Assembly (NCBI RefSeq): GCF_044430645.1
Contig: NZ_JAWUDN010000008.1
Span: 1 to 64,000, forward strand
Reading direction: 5' to 3'
DNA length: 64,000 nucleotides
From: Ewingella allii
GTDB taxonomy: Bacteria; Pseudomonadota; Gammaproteobacteria; Enterobacterales; Enterobacteriaceae
Part shown: positions 45,168 to 53,310 of the stretch, piece after piece
Position numbering within the stretch: the first letter of the stretch is position 1
How the letters are laid out: every line of letters begins with the position of its first letter
The notes under the pieces: model-generated
What the model saw: the letters and a program-made list of their open reading frames with translations, nothing else
What the model was told of the DNA's origin: nothing
The model's database searches: none
Program-made: the position numbers and the translations under genes

Positions 45168-46553
45168 ATGCGCATTCATATTCTTGGGATTTGCGGCACC
45201 TTTATGGGCGGGCTGGCAATGCTGGCACGCGCACAAGGGCATCAGGTTACCGGTTCAGATAACAACGTTTATCCACCAATGAGTACGCTGCTGGAGAATC
45301 AGGGTATTGAACTGATCCAGGGTTACGACCCCGCGCAGCTCGAGCCTCGTCCTGATCTGGTGATCATCGGCAACGCCATGACGCGTGGAAACCCGTGCGT
45401 GGAAGCTGTGCTGGAGCAGGGCATTCCTTACGTTTCTGGACCACAGTGGTTACACGACCACGTGCTGCCGGGCCGCTGGGTGATTGCCGTTGCGGGCACC
45501 CATGGTAAAACCACCACGGCTGGCATGGTCGCGTGGATCCTAGAAGCCTGCGGCTACGAGCCGGGCTATGTCATCGGCGGCGTGCCGGGCAACTTCGACG
45601 TCTCTGCACGTCTGGGTAACAGTCCGTTTATGGTGATTGAAGCCGACGAATACGACAGCGCGTTCTTCGACAAACGTTCCAAGTTTGTTCACTACAGCCC
45701 GCGCACGCTGGTGCTGAACAACCTTGAGTTCGACCACGCTGACATCTTCGACGACTTAAAAGCTATCCAGAAACAGTTCCACCATTTGGTTCGTCTGGTG
45801 CCGGGTCAGGGGAAAATCATTCTGCCCGACAATGACACGCCGCTGAAACAAGTGATGGCGATGGGCTGCTGGAGTGAGCAGGAGTTTGTTGGTGAAGCCG
45901 AAACCTGCGCCTGGGATGCCAAGAAGCTGACCCCGGACGCCAGCTCGTTCACCGTCTACCTGCGCGGTGAGAGCGTCGGCGAAGTGCACTGGTCGCTGGT
46001 TGGCGAACACAACATGCACAATGGCCTGATGGCGATCGCCGCGGCGCGTCACGTCGGCGTTAAGCCTGAAGATGCCTGCAAAGCCTTGGGCGATTTCATC
46101 AATGCCCGTCGCCGTCTCGAACTGCGCGGCGAAGCCTATGGCGTGAGCGTGTATGACGATTTTGCTCACCATCCGACGGCGATTCTGGCCACCCTTGCTG
46201 CCTTGCGCAGTAAAGTCGGCGGTACCGCGCGCATTTTGGCCGTGCTCGAACCGCGTTCTAACACCATGAAAATGGGCATGAGCAAGAATGAGCTGGCGCC
46301 AGCGCTGGGCCGTGCCGATGAAGTCTTCCTGTTACAGCCTCAGCACATTCCTTGGCAAGTAGCAGAAGTTGCTGAGCACTGTGTGCAGCCGGCTCACTGG
46401 AGCGCGGATGTCGACTCGCTGGCCGATTTAGTGGTGAAAGCCGCGCAGCCGGGCGACCATATTTTGGTGATGAGTAACGGCGGCTTCGGCGGCATTCACA
46501 CCAAACTGCTGGATGCTCTGGCGGCGAAATCTGTGGCGGTCGAGCAGGAATAA
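45168..46553 (+). CDS. mpl: UDP-MurNAc:L-Ala-gamma-D-Glu-meso-DAP ligase Mpl
   Basis: Mpl recycles the murein tripeptide by ligating it to UDP-N-acetylmuramic acid. The 461-residue Mur ligase has MRIHILGICGTFMGGLA at the start, the ATP-binding GTHGKTTT (110-117), VIEADEYDSAFFDKRSKF and YDDFAHHPTA. The start is the ATG at 45168. A strong terminator follows. Confidence 0.97.
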   Translation: MRIHILGICGTFMGGLAMLARAQGHQVTGSDNNVYPPMSTLLENQGIELIQGYDPAQLEPRPDLVIIGNAMTRGNPCVEAVLEQGIPYVSGPQWLHDHVLPGRWVIAVAGTHGKTTTAGMVAWILEACGYEPGYVIGGVPGNFDVSARLGNSPFMVIEADEYDSAFFDKRSKFVHYSPRTLVLNNLEFDHADIFDDLKAIQKQFHHLVRLVPGQGKIILPDNDTPLKQVMAMGCWSEQEFVGEAETCAWDAKKLTPDASSFTVYLRGESVGEVHWSLVGEHNMHNGLMAIAAARHVGVKPEDACKALGDFINARRRLELRGEAYGVSVYDDFAHHPTAILATLAALRSKVGGTARILAVLEPRSNTMKMGMSKNELAPALGRADEVFLLQPQHIPWQVAEVAEHCVQPAHWSADVDSLADLVVKAAQPGDHILVMSNGGFGGIHTKLLDALAAKSVAVEQE

Positions 46554-46577
46554 GCTTCAGCCTGTTGGAACCTTCTT

Positions 46578-46602
46578 AAACACAGCTCCGGCTGTGTTTT
46601 TT
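46578..46602 (+). terminator. Terminator after mpl
   Basis: The stem aaacacagc / gctgtgttt with loop tccg is followed by a T-run, 24 bp after the mpl stop. Confidence 0.9.
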
Positions 46603-46635
46603 TATGGCTGAAAGGCAGCAGGGCGCGGAAAAAAG

Positions 46636-46800
46636 GATAAAAAAAAGCTCCCGCAATACACGGGAGCCAAAGGGTGTCGTCGGACAGGACGACGAGGGTC
46701 TCGGGAAGTTAAGAGCACGGCAGTGGCAGTGTCAGCTCTCTTTCCAGCCTCAACAGCGCTTATTCTTATCGCTGGGTGGCTATTGAAACCGGGACTTCAA
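46636..46800 (-). ncRNA. Candidate 3'-UTR-derived or independent small RNA
   Basis: This gene-free stretch ends at a strong minus-strand terminator. It contains two further hairpins: gtcgtc / gacgac around a six-base loop at 46676-46693, and cagcg / cgctg near 46752-46772. Such an arrangement is common for Hfq-dependent small RNAs cut from a 3' untranslated region. The 5' end is a guess and no known RNA family was recognised. Confidence 0.25.
46639..46668 (-). terminator. Terminator on the minus strand after yhcN-like gene A
   Basis: Eight A precede gctcccg ... cgggagc on the + strand. Read on the minus strand it is a strong hairpin followed by eight T. The nearest upstream minus-strand gene stops at 46850, leaving a transcript tail of about 180 bases. 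Confidence 0.8.
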
Positions 46801-46849
46801 TACAACAATTTTTCTACTTATGAGGGTGACTCGCTTCGCTCAATAAAGC

Positions 46850-47113
46850 TTATTTATAGAGCTCAGCCGTCGCGTGATATGCGCCTTCGTTATAAGCCTC
46901 AATCACACGGTAAGAGGTCGCGCCTTTGCTGTCGGCTTTGTCAGACAGTTGCTGGCGGATATCCATAGGTACGCCGTTAACGCCGCTGACGCTAATGGTA
47001 CCCATAGGTTGTAAATTCTGTGCCTGATCGTTGGTGACCAAGTTGGCAGCTGAAGCGCCAAATGAGATGGCAGAGAACAGGCTAAGTGCAGCGATAGTAG
47101 TAGTGATTTTCAT
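46850..47113 (-). CDS. yhcN: DUF1471 periplasmic protein, YhcN-like (copy A)
   Basis: An 87-residue secreted protein of the YdgH/BhsA/McbA family with a signal peptide (about 1-22, ending ASA) and the DUF1471 domain ending YHATAELYK. E. coli YhcN, near argR as here, responds to cytoplasmic acid and peroxide stress. The frame opens at 47185, but the ATG at 47113 starts MKITTTIAALSLFSAISFG, a proper signal peptide. It is a tandem paralogue of the gene at 47346. Confidence 0.88.
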   Translation of the reverse strand: MKITTTIAALSLFSAISFGASAANLVTNDQAQNLQPMGTISVSGVNGVPMDIRQQLSDKADSKGATSYRVIEAYNEGAYHATAELYK

Positions 47114-47345
47114 GACAATTTCCTGATATTTATGACGTTGATGCAGGTTATTTGATAGCAACGTCGATTCATGTTTTGGATTCATCAGGTCTGTATTATC
47201 AAGATTGAAGGGCGTTTTTGCGCTCTGGAAACTTGGTGCGTTGCAGCGATAAATCCGTTTTTTAATGCTTCGGCCTCTATTTCTTAGGCCAGATAATTTG
47301 TCTTACTCAAACTTCTCTTACTAAAACGTCTGTGACTTCAACGTC

Positions 47346-47609
47346 TTATTGGTAAATCTCTGCCGTTGCGTGGTAGTTGCCTTCTTGGCGAACTTCAATC
47401 ACGCGGAAGGCTTTTGCACCTTGCTCATCCGCTTTATCAGATAGTGCCTGACGAATATCCGTAGGAGCACCGGCCACGCCGCTGACGCTAACCATACCGA
47501 CGGACTGCAGATTTTTAGCCTGATCTTGTGTGACAGGTTGTGCTGCAAATGCGCCAAATGACAGTGCAGAGAGAATGCTGAATGCAGCGATAGTAGTTGT
47601 TACTTTCAT
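47346..47609 (-). CDS. yhcN: DUF1471 periplasmic protein, YhcN-like (copy B)
   Basis: A second 87-residue DUF1471 protein (MKVTTTIAAFSILSALSFGAFAA ... YHATAEIYQ) with the same length, signal peptide and domain as the gene at 46850. The two are clearly paralogues, separated by 232 bp and both on the minus strand. The gap between them is enough for a separate promoter. Which copy matches E. coli yhcN best cannot be settled by eye. Confidence 0.88.
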   Translation of the reverse strand: MKVTTTIAAFSILSALSFGAFAAQPVTQDQAKNLQSVGMVSVSGVAGAPTDIRQALSDKADEQGAKAFRVIEVRQEGNYHATAEIYQ

Positions 47610-48091
47610 GATTGACCTCGTCTCTTTTATTATGTAGTCCGAACAAACAGTGATTCACATCACGGAAATGAGTATACATCTAGTAACCCGAAATATTAAT
47701 AGTTTGCTAATAGTTTTTGGTGTGGTTATAAGGGGGCTAGTAGTGTTTTTAATAACAGAAAAGAATAAAAAACGGCTTAAAATTGACCTTTTGAGGGTAT
47801 TGTCTAGATAAATTAATGGGTTATGTCATTTGAGCTATTTGTGCTGAATATTGCAGAGATTCACACTATTGAAACCAGCATGTGAAGATGGTGTGACTGG
47901 TAGGGTCGTATTTAACAGGATGACATCTTGACAGGTCGTTTGGAAAACAACCTGATAGGTGGGTTTTAGGGTTAATAATTTATAAATAACCAGTAAAGAA
48001 GGTAGAAAAGGGTGCTCGCAGGATACCGTTGAGTACTTCACGGGTCACCTGCGCATATAATGGAGTGGCTTTACGCTGAGGAAGAGCGCGA
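47610..48091. other. Intergenic region yhcN-like B / argR
   Basis: A 482-bp AT-rich gap. A short reverse frame at 47835-48041 has no family resemblance, signal peptide or clear ribosome binding site and is not called. No repeat or strong hairpin was seen. The promoter of yhcN-like copy B is expected near 47620-47720. Confidence 0.5.
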
Positions 48092-48562
48092 TTAAAGCTC
48101 TTGTTCGAACAGACTGAGAATGGCTTCGTACAGCTGTTTCACGCTAAACCCGCGGGCTGGCGTGGTGAAAATGGTGTCATCCCCGGCGATGGTGCCAAGA
48201 ATGCCTTCCGATTTGCCTAATGAGTCCAGCAGGCGGGCAATAAGTTGCGCTGCGCCCGGGCTGGTGCGGATCACCACAACGGCATCGTTATAGTCGATAT
48301 CCAGAACCAGGTTTTTCAACGGGCTGGTGGTGGTCGGGACACCAATCTCGGCCGGCAGGCAATACACCATCTCCATTTTCGCATTGCGGGTGCGTACGGC
48401 ACCGAATTTGGTCAGCATGCGAGAAACTTTAGATTGGTTGATGTTCTCAAATCCGTCCTCTTGCAAAGCAAGGACGATTTCGCCTTGAGAACTGAACTTC
48501 TCTTCCTTCAATAAGGCTTTGAAGGCTTTAATTAGATCTTCCTGTTTGGCAGGATTACGCAT
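48092..48562 (-). CDS. argR: Arginine repressor ArgR
   Basis: ArgR is the hexameric arginine-responsive repressor of arginine biosynthesis and a cofactor in ColE1 Xer recombination. From the ATG at 48562 the product is 156 residues, the E. coli length. It has an N-terminal winged helix (SSQGEIVLALQEDGFENINQSKVSRML) and a C-terminal arginine-binding domain with GTIAGDDTIF. The open frame extends 21 codons further, but that would run through the ARG box. Confidence 0.97.
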   Translation of the reverse strand: MRNPAKQEDLIKAFKALLKEEKFSSQGEIVLALQEDGFENINQSKVSRMLTKFGAVRTRNAKMEMVYCLPAEIGVPTTTSPLKNLVLDIDYNDAVVVIRTSPGAAQLIARLLDSLGKSEGILGTIAGDDTIFTTPARGFSVKQLYEAILSLFEQEL

Positions 48563-48598
48563 TTTGCACCCTAAGGTCATAACGATAGTGCGGGTGAT

Positions 48599-48625
48599 TA
48601 TGCATATATATGAATTTTTATGCAA
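48599..48625. promoter_or_regulatory. ARG box upstream of argR
   Basis: TGAATTTTTATGCA at 48611-48624 matches the palindromic ARG box (TGAATWWWWATTCA) at all but one position. A degenerate second half-site (tgcatatata) abuts it. It lies about 50 bp before the argR start, fitting the autoregulation known in E. coli. Confidence 0.6.
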
Positions 48626-48740
48626 TAAAGATAATCACGCATTACCCTGAGTTGTGCGCAATGTCTGGTTATACCCATTTATCCAGCGATGAATTTAGTA
48701 ATGAATATGCTGGAATTGTGCATTGTTGACATAAGACATA

Positions 48741-48755
48741 GTTATTAAATTGTTA
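48741..48755 (+). promoter_or_regulatory. Candidate ArcA box upstream of mdh
   Basis: GTTATTAAATTGTTA matches the 15-bp ArcA consensus GTTAATTAAATGTTA at 12 positions and keeps the two GTTA elements 11 bp apart. mdh is repressed by ArcA in E. coli. The site is about 270 bp before the mdh start, so a long leader or distal promoter would be needed. Confidence 0.45.
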
Positions 48756-49025
48756 TGGAATTGATATTGTCCTGATGCCATCAACGGGTGTAATGTAACC
48801 GCCGGTTAACCTGTCGTGTTTCGTGACGCTATTTTTATGATGTCATTGATTTATGCCATTGATGCATAAGCAAATAATCTTAAATAAAGCCGACATACAG
48901 CCAAAATTACCGCGTAGCTTCTCAATCTCAGGTATAGAGATTGTTGCAGTAGTGCAGTGGATGATGGTCACTACCTAGATGAATTCACGGCGCTTTTTAA
49001 GTTTATGATAATAAAGGAGTATAGG

Positions 49026-49964
49026 ATGAAAGTTGCAGTTCTCGGTGCAGCTGGCGGTATCGGCCAGGCCCTCGCCCTTCTACTCAAGACCCAACTGCCT
49101 TCAGGTTCAGAACTCTCTCTGTATGACATTGCCCCCGTTACCCCGGGCGTAGCAGTTGACCTCAGCCACATCCCTACAGCAGTAAAAATCAAAGGTTTCA
49201 GCGGTGAAGATGCAACGCCTGCACTGGTTGGTGCTGACGTGGTGCTGATCTCTGCTGGCGTAGCTCGTAAACCGGGCATGGACCGTTCCGACCTGTTCAA
49301 CGTGAACGCGGGCATCGTCCGTAACCTGATTGAGCAAGTGGCTAAAACCTGCCCGAAAGCACTGATTGGTATTATCACCAACCCAGTGAACACCACCGTT
49401 GCCATCGCAGCAGAAGTGCTGAAAAAAGCCGGTGTTTACGACAAAAACAAACTGTTCGGCGTGACGACTCTGGATGCTATCCGTTCAAACACATTCGTGG
49501 CTGAACTGAAAGGCAAACAGCCTCAGGACATCGAAGTACCTGTGATCGGCGGCCACTCAGGCGTGACTATCCTGCCACTGCTTTCTCAGATCCCTGGCGT
49601 CTCTTTCACTGAAAGTGAAGTCGCTGATCTGACTAAACGTATCCAGAACGCGGGTACGGAAGTGGTTGAAGCGAAAGCCGGTGGCGGATCTGCAACCCTG
49701 TCTATGGGTCAGGCTGCGGCACGTTTCGGTCTGTCTCTGGTTCGTGCTCTGCAAGGCGAAAGCAACATTGTTGAATGTGCTTATGTTGAAGGTAAAGGCG
49801 AACACGCCCGCTTCTTCGCACAGCCAATTCTGTTGGGTAAAAACGGCGTAGCCGAGCTGAAAAGCGTGGGTACTCTGAGCGCATTCGAGCAGCAATCTCT
49901 GGATTCAATGCTCGACGTACTGCGTAAAGATATCGAGTTAGGTGAGCAGTTCATCAACAAGTGA
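49026..49964 (+). CDS. mdh: Malate dehydrogenase
   Basis: Mdh oxidises malate to oxaloacetate with NAD in the citric acid cycle. The 312-residue product from 49026 has the E. coli length, the nucleotide-binding GAAGGIGQ (7-14), active-site GGHSGVTILPLLSQ and NAGTEVVEAKAGGGSATLSM. The frame opens at 48957, but aaggag lies just before the ATG at 49026. Confidence 0.98.
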   Translation: MKVAVLGAAGGIGQALALLLKTQLPSGSELSLYDIAPVTPGVAVDLSHIPTAVKIKGFSGEDATPALVGADVVLISAGVARKPGMDRSDLFNVNAGIVRNLIEQVAKTCPKALIGIITNPVNTTVAIAAEVLKKAGVYDKNKLFGVTTLDAIRSNTFVAELKGKQPQDIEVPVIGGHSGVTILPLLSQIPGVSFTESEVADLTKRIQNAGTEVVEAKAGGGSATLSMGQAAARFGLSLVRALQGESNIVECAYVEGKGEHARFFAQPILLGKNGVAELKSVGTLSAFEQQSLDSMLDVLRKDIELGEQFINK

Positions 49965-49988
49965 TATCTGCCTAGGCAGTGCCAAATC

Positions 49989-50016
49989 AACCGCCGGTCT
50001 CCCCGGCGGTTTTTTT
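49989..50016 (+). terminator. Terminator after mdh
   Basis: The stem aaccgccgg / ccggcggtt is followed by T6, 25 bp after the mdh stop. Confidence 0.9.
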
Positions 50017-50036
50017 ATGCGTTGTTTGCAAGAACC

Positions 50037-50303
50037 TCAGGCTTTATTTGGGGAACGGATTTTTCGCTCAATTCTTTTAGAGGTCGTAGGATCAAAATAT
50101 CTGTTCGGCCAAATGAGGGAAGGGTGGATACCTATTGCATCAGCAATAATGCGCTCTCCTTTAGGCCACGGCCGCGATAATGCATTTGCTAGGGTTGATG
50201 AACTCAAACCGGCCTCTCGTGATACTGCCGCCAGGGTGGTGCCTTTCTTGCGTAATGCAGCAATAATGTCTGCCTGATGCCAATTTTCTTTATGTCCTTT
50301 CAT
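50037..50303 (-). CDS. sfsB: Ner/Nlp-like regulator SfsB
   Basis: An 88-residue DNA-binding protein of the Nlp/SfsB family, related to the Ner repressors of Mu-like phages. It shows WHQADIIAALRKKGTTLAAVSREAGLSSSTLANALSRPWPKGE, close to E. coli SfsB, which lies beside ispB. E. coli SfsB affects maltose gene expression when overproduced; its natural targets are unclear. The HTH spans about residues 24-50. Confidence 0.9.
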   Translation of the reverse strand: MKGHKENWHQADIIAALRKKGTTLAAVSREAGLSSSTLANALSRPWPKGERIIADAIGIHPSLIWPNRYFDPTTSKRIERKIRSPNKA

Positions 50304-50970
50304 ACGTATTCCCTTTTATTATCGGCAAGTTGATCGTCGTAATATTGATATGATTTTTGGTATCAAGATCCAGAATATGAGCTTTAAAAATGGATGTTCT
50401 TGGTTTCTGAAAAGCTTTTCATTTTTGGGAAAATATCTCTTTATTCTTGCTAACGCAAATGAGTAATACAAATTGTTCTAAATTAATGGCGCAAGTTAAT
50501 CAAAACCGCCTATTTATTAGGAGGATAAATGAATGACTTTTTTTGCTACTTTAAATATATGAATAAGATGTCTGACTAATTACCGACAGCCGTGAGGTCC
50601 TTGGTGGCAAGTGAGTGAGGGTTGTAAAAGATTTTCGCTCATCACTTTTGGTTTTATCTCTTTGAAAAATATTGGTTTAATGATTTTGATTGGTTTGTTG
50701 ACTAACTGTTTAATACTTTCCAAAAAACACTGATTGTGTATTTATTAACTTTCATAAAAAAGATTAATCGATATCTGGGCTTCTTTTGTTACTTATTGAA
50801 GTGAGTTAATCAGCTTTATTACTTCTATTAAGTAGTGCTATAAGTTATCTGCTTTTATTAAATCTAAAGCTAAACGGAAAGCAGAACAGGCCATTTATGG
50901 ACATTTTCATGGTCTCAGCGCGTTATAACAGCATTCTTTTGTGCAAATGCACAATATGAAAAGGAACGTT
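50304..50970. other. AT-rich intergenic region between two Mu-like regulators
   Basis: This 667-bp gap between divergent sfsB and the Mu-type HTH gene is markedly AT-rich with no open frame worth calling. A bulged hairpin (agtgagtgag ... ctcatcact, near 50608-50646) is followed by T-rich sequence and could end a short transcript. The left part must hold the sfsB promoter, the right part that of the gene at 50971. Confidence 0.5.
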
Positions 50971-51339
50971 ATGAAAAAAGAGTGGTTTTCAGCGAGGGAA
51001 TTAATTGGTTTCGACGGTCTGCCAAATTCAACTCAGGGCATTCACAGTATGGCACGGCGTCAGGCATGGTTAAAACGCCGTCGTTGGGGTGTTCAGGGAC
51101 GCGCCGTTGAATATCACATTGGCACTTTACCGATTAAGGCGATGAATAGCCTGGAAATGAAAGAGCAGTCCGCTGAATATGTTTACACTGCCCATCAAGA
51201 TCCTCTGGCGATTTGGATTGAGAGCTACAAACAGTTAAAAGAAGATGAGCGGGATTTAATTATCAAATTCATCGTGCGGGAAGGGATGTCAGAGGTGTTA
51301 AATCGATTGAGCGCTAAGCCTTATACGCCTGATGTCTGA
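50971..51339 (+). CDS. Mu-type HTH DNA-binding protein
   Basis: A 122-residue protein whose N-terminal part (about 1-65) is the winged-helix domain shared by the phage Mu repressor and the MuA transposase N-terminus (WFSARELIGFDGLPNSTQGIHSMARRQAW, RAVEYHIGTLP). The remaining 55 residues look helical (YKQLKEDERDLIIKF) and hold no transposase catalytic residues, so it is not an active transposase. ATG codons at 50941 and 50956 are in frame, but aagga lies five bases before 50971. The function is unknown. A domesticated Mu-like repressor is the likeliest reading. Confidence 0.82.
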   Translation: MKKEWFSARELIGFDGLPNSTQGIHSMARRQAWLKRRRWGVQGRAVEYHIGTLPIKAMNSLEMKEQSAEYVYTAHQDPLAIWIESYKQLKEDERDLIIKFIVREGMSEVLNRLSAKPYTPDV

Positions 51340-51403
51340 AGCCATGTGAAATGACAACTGTACCGCAGCCGAATCGCGGTACAGCCGTTTTAAGAGGCGT
51401 GGA

Positions 51404-52375
51404 TTAGAAATCTCTTCTTACCGCAATATGCGCCAAGCCTTCCAGCGCCGTACGGTAAGGCGATTCTGGCAAGACCTGCAATGCGCGAATCGCCTTATCA
51501 GCTTCTTCTTCAGCGCGAGCGCGAGTGTAGTCCAGAGAACCCCACTGGTGCATCGCTGCCAGAACCGGCTCCAGCAGATGGCGGCCATTTCCTTGCTCAA
51601 TAGCACCACGGATCATGGCTGATTGCTCGGCATCGCCGTGCTTCATGGCGTGAAGCAGAGGCAGGGTGGGTTTGCCTTCGTTCAGGTCATCGCCGGTGTT
51701 TTTACCCAGCGTCTCGCCATTCGCATCATAATCCAGCAAGTCGTCGATCAACTGGAAGGCCGTGCCCAGATAGCGGCCATAGTCTTGCAGACCCTGAATT
51801 TGCTCGTCGTTGCCGCCGGCCAGCATGGCCGATGACTGGGATGCCGCTTCGAACAGGCGGGCCGTTTTGCTGTAGATAACCTGCATATAGATCTCTTCCG
51901 TAATGTCCGGATCGTTGCAGTTCATCAGCTGTAAAACTTCACCTTCGGCAATCACGTTGACGGCTTTCGCCATCAGCGCCAGCACCGGCATTGACTCTAA
52001 ATCCGTCATCATCTGGAAAGCGCGGGTATAGATAAAGTCGCCAACCAGCACGCTGGCGGCATTGCCAAAGGCCGCATTGGCTGTCGCTTTTCCACGGCGC
52101 ATATCAGATTCATCAACCACGTCGTCATGCAGCAACGTCGCGGTATGGATAAACTCGATAAGGGCGGCGATGGTCACATGCTTGTCGCCTTCATAGCCCA
52201 ACGCGCGCGCGGTGAGTACGGCGATCATTGGGCGAATGCGTTTACCACCGCCACTAATGATGTAATAGCCCAACTGATTGATCAGTGATACATCAGAATT
52301 CAGCTGTTCCAGAATGGTTGCGTTGACCGCAGCCATGTCCTGCTCGGTGAGATCGATAATCTGTTCTAGGTTCAT
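51404..52375 (-). CDS. ispB: Octaprenyl diphosphate synthase IspB
   Basis: IspB extends farnesyl diphosphate to the C40 side chain of ubiquinone and menaquinone. The 323-residue product carries the two Asp-rich motifs DDVVDESD (84-91) and DDLLDYD (211-217) and GGKRIRPM near residue 43. It is divergent from rplU across 259 bp, as in E. coli. Confidence 0.97.
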   Translation of the reverse strand: MNLEQIIDLTEQDMAAVNATILEQLNSDVSLINQLGYYIISGGGKRIRPMIAVLTARALGYEGDKHVTIAALIEFIHTATLLHDDVVDESDMRRGKATANAAFGNAASVLVGDFIYTRAFQMMTDLESMPVLALMAKAVNVIAEGEVLQLMNCNDPDITEEIYMQVIYSKTARLFEAASQSSAMLAGGNDEQIQGLQDYGRYLGTAFQLIDDLLDYDANGETLGKNTGDDLNEGKPTLPLLHAMKHGDAEQSAMIRGAIEQGNGRHLLEPVLAAMHQWGSLDYTRARAEEEADKAIRALQVLPESPYRTALEGLAHIAVRRDF

Positions 52376-52634
52376 TGTGTTTTTTCGGCTGCGTTACTCT
52401 TCACCGCAATGAGATCTGGCTCACATTGGCACATGGCGCTAACTGTAAAGGGGATTGTACTTGAAAAACAATGGAGATAAATGCCATCTAGTGAACTGCG
52501 CTTTTTTTCTTCTTTTGTCGTGAAAGTGCTCTTGTCATATGCTGATTTTTTGCGTAGAATTCGCGCCCTATTGTGAATATTTATAGCGCCCTCTGGACTA
52601 TACAAAGTTGAGTGCGCGGAAAGCGGAGTTTTAT

Positions 52635-52946
52635 ATGTACGCGGTTTTCCAAAGTGGTGGTAAACAACACCGTGTTAGCGAAGGGCAGACTATTCGCCTT
52701 GAGAAATTGGACATCGCAACTGGTGAAACAGTTGAGTTCGACCAAGTTTTGATGATTGCTAACGGTGAAGAAATCAATATCGGTCTGCCATTAGTTTCTG
52801 GCGGTTTGATCAAGGCTGAAGTTATTGCTCACGGTCGTGGCGACAAAATTAAGATCGTTAAATTCCGTCGTCGTAAGCATTACCGTAAGCAACAGGGCCA
52901 CCGTCAGTGGTTCACTGATGTTAAAATCACCGGCATTAGCGCTTAA
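52635..52946 (+). CDS. rplU: 50S ribosomal protein L21
   Basis: L21 binds 23S rRNA near the base of the large subunit. The 103 residues (MYAVFQSGGKQHRVSEGQTIRLEKL ... FRRRKHYRKQQGHRQWFTDVKI) match the family length. The frame opens at 52608, but gcggag precedes the ATG at 52635. It begins the rplU-rpmA unit. Confidence 0.98.
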   Translation: MYAVFQSGGKQHRVSEGQTIRLEKLDIATGETVEFDQVLMIANGEEINIGLPLVSGGLIKAEVIAHGRGDKIKIVKFRRRKHYRKQQGHRQWFTDVKITGISA

Positions 52947-52964
52947 GTTTAGGAGAGCGGAACA

Positions 52965-53222
52965 ATGGCACACAAAAAGGCTGGCGGCTCCACACGCAAC
53001 GGTCGCGATTCAGAAGCTAAACGTCTTGGCGTAAAACGCTTTGGCGGCGAAGCAGTACTGGCAGGCAGCATCATCGTTCGTCAGCGCGGCACCAAATTCC
53101 ACGCTGGTAACAACGTGGGTTGCGGTAAAGACCACACTCTGTTTGCTTTGGCTGACGGTAAAGTCAAGTTCGAAGTTAAAGGCCCGAAAAATCGTAAATT
53201 TATCAGCATCGAAGCTGAATAA
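52965..53222 (+). CDS. rpmA: 50S ribosomal protein L27
   Basis: L27 lies at the peptidyl transferase centre, where its flexible N-terminus contacts the P-site tRNA. The 85 residues begin MAHKKAGGSTRNGRDSEAKRLG, typical of the family. It is 18 bp downstream of rplU and ends at a strong terminator. Confidence 0.98.
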   Translation: MAHKKAGGSTRNGRDSEAKRLGVKRFGGEAVLAGSIIVRQRGTKFHAGNNVGCGKDHTLFALADGKVKFEVKGPKNRKFISIEAE

Positions 53223-53250
53223 ATTTCTCGAGTCTTAAGAAAATAGATGT

Positions 53251-53280
53251 AAGCCCCGCAATTCGTTGCGGGGCTTTTTA
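53251..53280 (+). terminator. Terminator after rpmA
   Basis: A perfect stem aagccccgca / tgcggggctt is followed by ttta. Some read-through into yhbE-obgE is likely, because these genes form one locus in E. coli. Confidence 0.85.
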
Positions 53281-53310
53281 CATTCTGGTTCGCCTAAGTA
53301 TGGCAGGGAC

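Larger units (their letters stand above)
48563..49025. other. Divergent regulatory region argR / mdh
   Basis: This 463-bp gap holds the ARG box and ArcA-box candidates listed separately. A short perfect inverted repeat (caatctc / gagattg) at 48923-48943 is probably a leader hairpin of the mdh mRNA. No gene is visible. Confidence 0.6.

Noticed and set aside
47835..48041. 68-codon reverse frame between yhcN-like B and argR
   Set aside because: No ribosome binding site, domain or signal peptide.
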